Positions 61,962 to 64,000 of a DNA stretch of 64,000 bases are shown in pieces. The notes beneath the pieces are model-generated. The model saw only the letters and a list, made by a program, of their open reading frames with translations. It was not told where the DNA came from and made no database searches. Origin of the DNA: Cryptomeria japonica (taxonomy: Eukaryota > Streptophyta > Pinopsida > Cupressales > Cupressaceae). The stretch's first letter is position 1. Each line of letters opens with the position of its first letter. Location of the stretch: positions 336,469,302 to 336,533,301 of the forward strand of contig NC_081413.1 in assembly GCF_030272615.1 (NCBI RefSeq), read 5' to 3'. The translations under genes and the position numbers were made by a program.

Positions 61962-62290
61962 AAACAAGGTATGTAATGTGGTAATAGATTCAGATTCTAT
62001 GGATAACTTGGTTTCAAGTGAAATGGTTGATAAGTTGAATTTGGAAAGAACTCCACATGAAACACTATATAGAGCATTTTGGTTGAATAGTGATCAGTCA
62101 ATTGTGAGGAATGAACAAGCCTTAGTTGAGTTTTAGATTGGTGCATATAAGGATAGAATTATTTGCGATGTTTTTCCAATGAACTGTTGCCACTTAATTC
62201 TAGGAAGGCAGAGAGATATGCTTTGTATGATGGGAGAGAAAATATATTTCAAATTGAGAAAGATGAAAACACTTTTTCTCTAATATTATT
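61962..62290 (+). pseudogene. element F aspartic protease remnant (gypsy)
   Basis: Encodes NKVCNVVIDSDSMDNLVS, EMVDKLNLERTPHE, NEQALVEF then TAG (62134-62136), IGAYKDRIICDVFPM and CCHLILGRQ, the pattern of plant gypsy proteases. The DSG active-site triad reads DSD (Gly to Asp). The frame starts right after the LTR fragment, so gag and the protease N-terminus are gone. Confidence 0.8.
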
Positions 62291-63800
62291 GTAGGAGGAT
62301 GACAAAGGGAAAGATAAGATAGCAAGGGTGATCATGATAGGCAAGAAGGAGTTTCTAAGGCAGGAAGAAGACAAAAATAGAGAAGGTGCAACCACTAAAA
62401 GAAAAGAGAATGTTGATAAAACAAGTGTAAGCAATGATGCAAGGTTGAAGAGTAAAGGGGAAGATGAGAGAGAGAAGGTCAAAGATGAATTGACCTTGAA
62501 GATTCAAGACAATCTTGAAAGATATGATGAAGGGAAGAGAGTAACAAAGTTTTGTCCATTGAAGGTAAAAGAGGCTAAAGAACAATCAAGTATTGTCATA
62601 ACAATGGGTTATAAGTCTGATAGGACAATGGAAGAAAGGGTAGACACCTTGATGACAAATATAAGAAAAGAGGATAAATCAAGTAAGAGTCATTTGCCTA
62701 TGGAAAGGCAAGATGGGCTTATGAAGCAAGCTAAGACCATGGTGGGGGAAATGTTGTGTCTCTTAGTTACAAAGGAAGATAAGACAAAGGTCCACAAGTC
62801 TGAAAATATAGTGAGGTCAAGGTTTGAAGGTCTGAGACAAGACAAGAGGACAAAAGATGTGATTAACCAAGGTAAAAGGCAAGTGAATGACTTTGGGATG
62901 ATTGAGGTTGAAGATAAGCAAGTTGAGGTTATAGTGTCCAACAAGGATGATGGATAGTTAGATTTTGTTAGCACAAAGGCTTATGAATCTAGTAGGGTAG
63001 AGGTCCTTGAGGAAGAGTGTCAAATGCAAAGAGTGAGTTGTCAAAGAAAAGAAATGGAAGGTAAGGTACAAGGAAAAGTTGCAGTCACCCCAAGAGGTGA
63101 AGATGACAAGATGGTAAGTTGAAGAAGGTCTTAGCATTGGAAGAGACTAAGGATGTGATGTTGACAAAGAAAGGCCAAGAGAAGGCCCAAGGTAGAGTGT
63201 TTGAGAAGACTCCAAGTGAGTTAAAGAAGTGTGATGAAAGTATGGATGGGAAAATGCTATGTCCTATAGGGAAAAGAGAGGTTGGTAGGCAGTCAAAGAC
63301 TGCTATGATAGGGGTTTCAAAAATTGATTCTATAACAGTTCCAAGGATAGAGGACCCGAAGGTGAGTGTGAGGATAGAGAGTAAAGTGAAAGTGGATGTT
63401 TGGCAAGGAAAATGGGGTAGGTTCAAGTGTGCAACAAAGGTAATGAGGATGAGAGTCCAAGAGATGAGGTAAATATTTTTTTGCAGGTACACCATCAAGT
63501 TTTGATGAAGGAAGGGTTAATAGACATGAAACAAGTATGTATGCAACAAGGCAATAGTATCAAGTTGCAAGGCAAAGACAAGTAGGTGGATGTGAGAATG
63601 TTCCAAGGGTGAAGATAAAAACACTTCAATCTCAAATTGGTAAGGTTGTGTTAGAAAATGAAGGAGAAGATGCAATGTCAGATTCATACAAGGGAGAGAT
63701 CAGAGGATGCTTGCAAGGACAATGTGAGAAGATGGAGCAGTATGTAGGTGACATAAAGTGCAAGAGAGTAAAACATGATGCAAATTTCCAATATCTAACC
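62291..63800 (+). pseudogene. element F lysine/glutamate-rich reading frame, function unknown
   Basis: Three frame blocks follow the protease: 62291-62957 (DDKGKDKIARVIMIGKKEFL onward), about 62958-63118 and 63119-63472 (shifted), then 63609-63803. They read as one long Lys/Glu-rich, mostly helical-looking protein of roughly 500 codons, broken by a stop (TAG 62955-62957) and shifts. The first residues resemble the protease-RT linker of gypsy pol; the rest has no reverse transcriptase, RNase H or integrase motif. It ends near a purine-rich GTGGAAGGGGAT at about 63803. It may be a captured or strongly modified sequence, or purine-rich non-coding DNA that happens to stay open. Confidence 0.45.
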
Positions 63801-63921
63801 TAGTGGAAGGGGATACTAGGTGGAAGATAATGTGGAAATAAAGAATACAAATTGATCAAGATATGGAGTGAAGCAATATAGTACTCATGGGATATGAGTC
63901 CCTTTTTCTAGGTCGGTTGTA

Positions 63922-64000
63922 TGGTACAAGGGCACAAAGGCCATTTCATGCATTAGGGGTCAAGTAGTAGGCTTGTAGGTGTTTTGAGTCAATTTAGTGT
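63922..64000 (+). repeat. element F 3' LTR, start only
   Basis: Repeats the beginning of the segment at 60861 with a few changes and runs off the end of the window. Confidence 0.7.

Overview
This 64 kb window is nuclear DNA from a seed plant with a large, transposon-rich genome. It holds no intact cellular protein-coding gene, rRNA or tRNA that I can support. The evidence for a plant is: retroelement primer-binding sites complementary to plant initiator tRNA-Met, L1-type LINEs with DUF4283-like ORF1 proteins and plant-type RNase H domains, Ty3/gypsy LTRs several kilobases long, copia-type LTRs with telo-box motifs, and a CACTA-like terminus. The species cannot be told from the sequence; a gymnosperm or other giant-genome plant would fit.

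Layout. 1-6110 is AT-rich sequence with one possible exon remnant and a 3 kb tract oddly rich in ACTGT/ACTGC. 6135-13982 is a full-length, decayed LINE (LINE-1) with 24-bp target-site duplications; a 1.6 kb copia solo LTR (7916-9507) sits in its ORF1. 14035-about 20386 is a second LINE (LINE-2) with a C-terminal RNase H domain, followed by what looks like a CACTA transposon end (to 20569). 21260-about 30300 is a third LINE (LINE-3) on the minus strand, with RNase H and an extra downstream reading frame. Its ORF1 is split by a 3.4 kb gypsy-type solo LTR (26512-29949).

30600-49944 is a nest of related non-autonomous giant-LTR elements. A 12 kb element (LARD-A, 34749-46770) has two 4.2 kb LTRs, TSD ACCTA, a tRNA-iMet primer site and a polypurine tract, but no gag or pol. 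It is inserted in an older minus-strand relative (LARD-B) whose own primer site and LTR lie at 46886-49944. An older LTR end (LTR-C) lies at about 30620-32318. From about 49945 to 60860 is a degraded minus-strand Ty3/gypsy element (E) that keeps pieces of gag, protease and integrase C-terminus. Its LTR was hit by a 4.15 kb solo LTR (LTR-D, 52895-57047, TSD TCTAG) and a 0.97 kb copia-type solo LTR (57368-58337). The last 3 kb (60861-64000) is another partial LTR element (F) with a protease remnant and a lysine-rich reading frame; its 3' LTR runs off the window.

The elements are parasitic layers, not a cooperating pathway. The order of insertion can be read from the nesting and from the perfect target-site duplications. 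In two cases a LINE reading frame resumes exactly when the inserted LTR is mentally removed, which fixes the element borders to the base. Most inactivating stops in the LINEs are TAG, as expected of decay of methylated DNA. The observations that look least like textbook families are the LINE-3 downstream coiled-coil reading frame, the LTR-dominated LARD family with GC-rich islands and shared primer-site palindrome, and the lysine-rich frame of element F.
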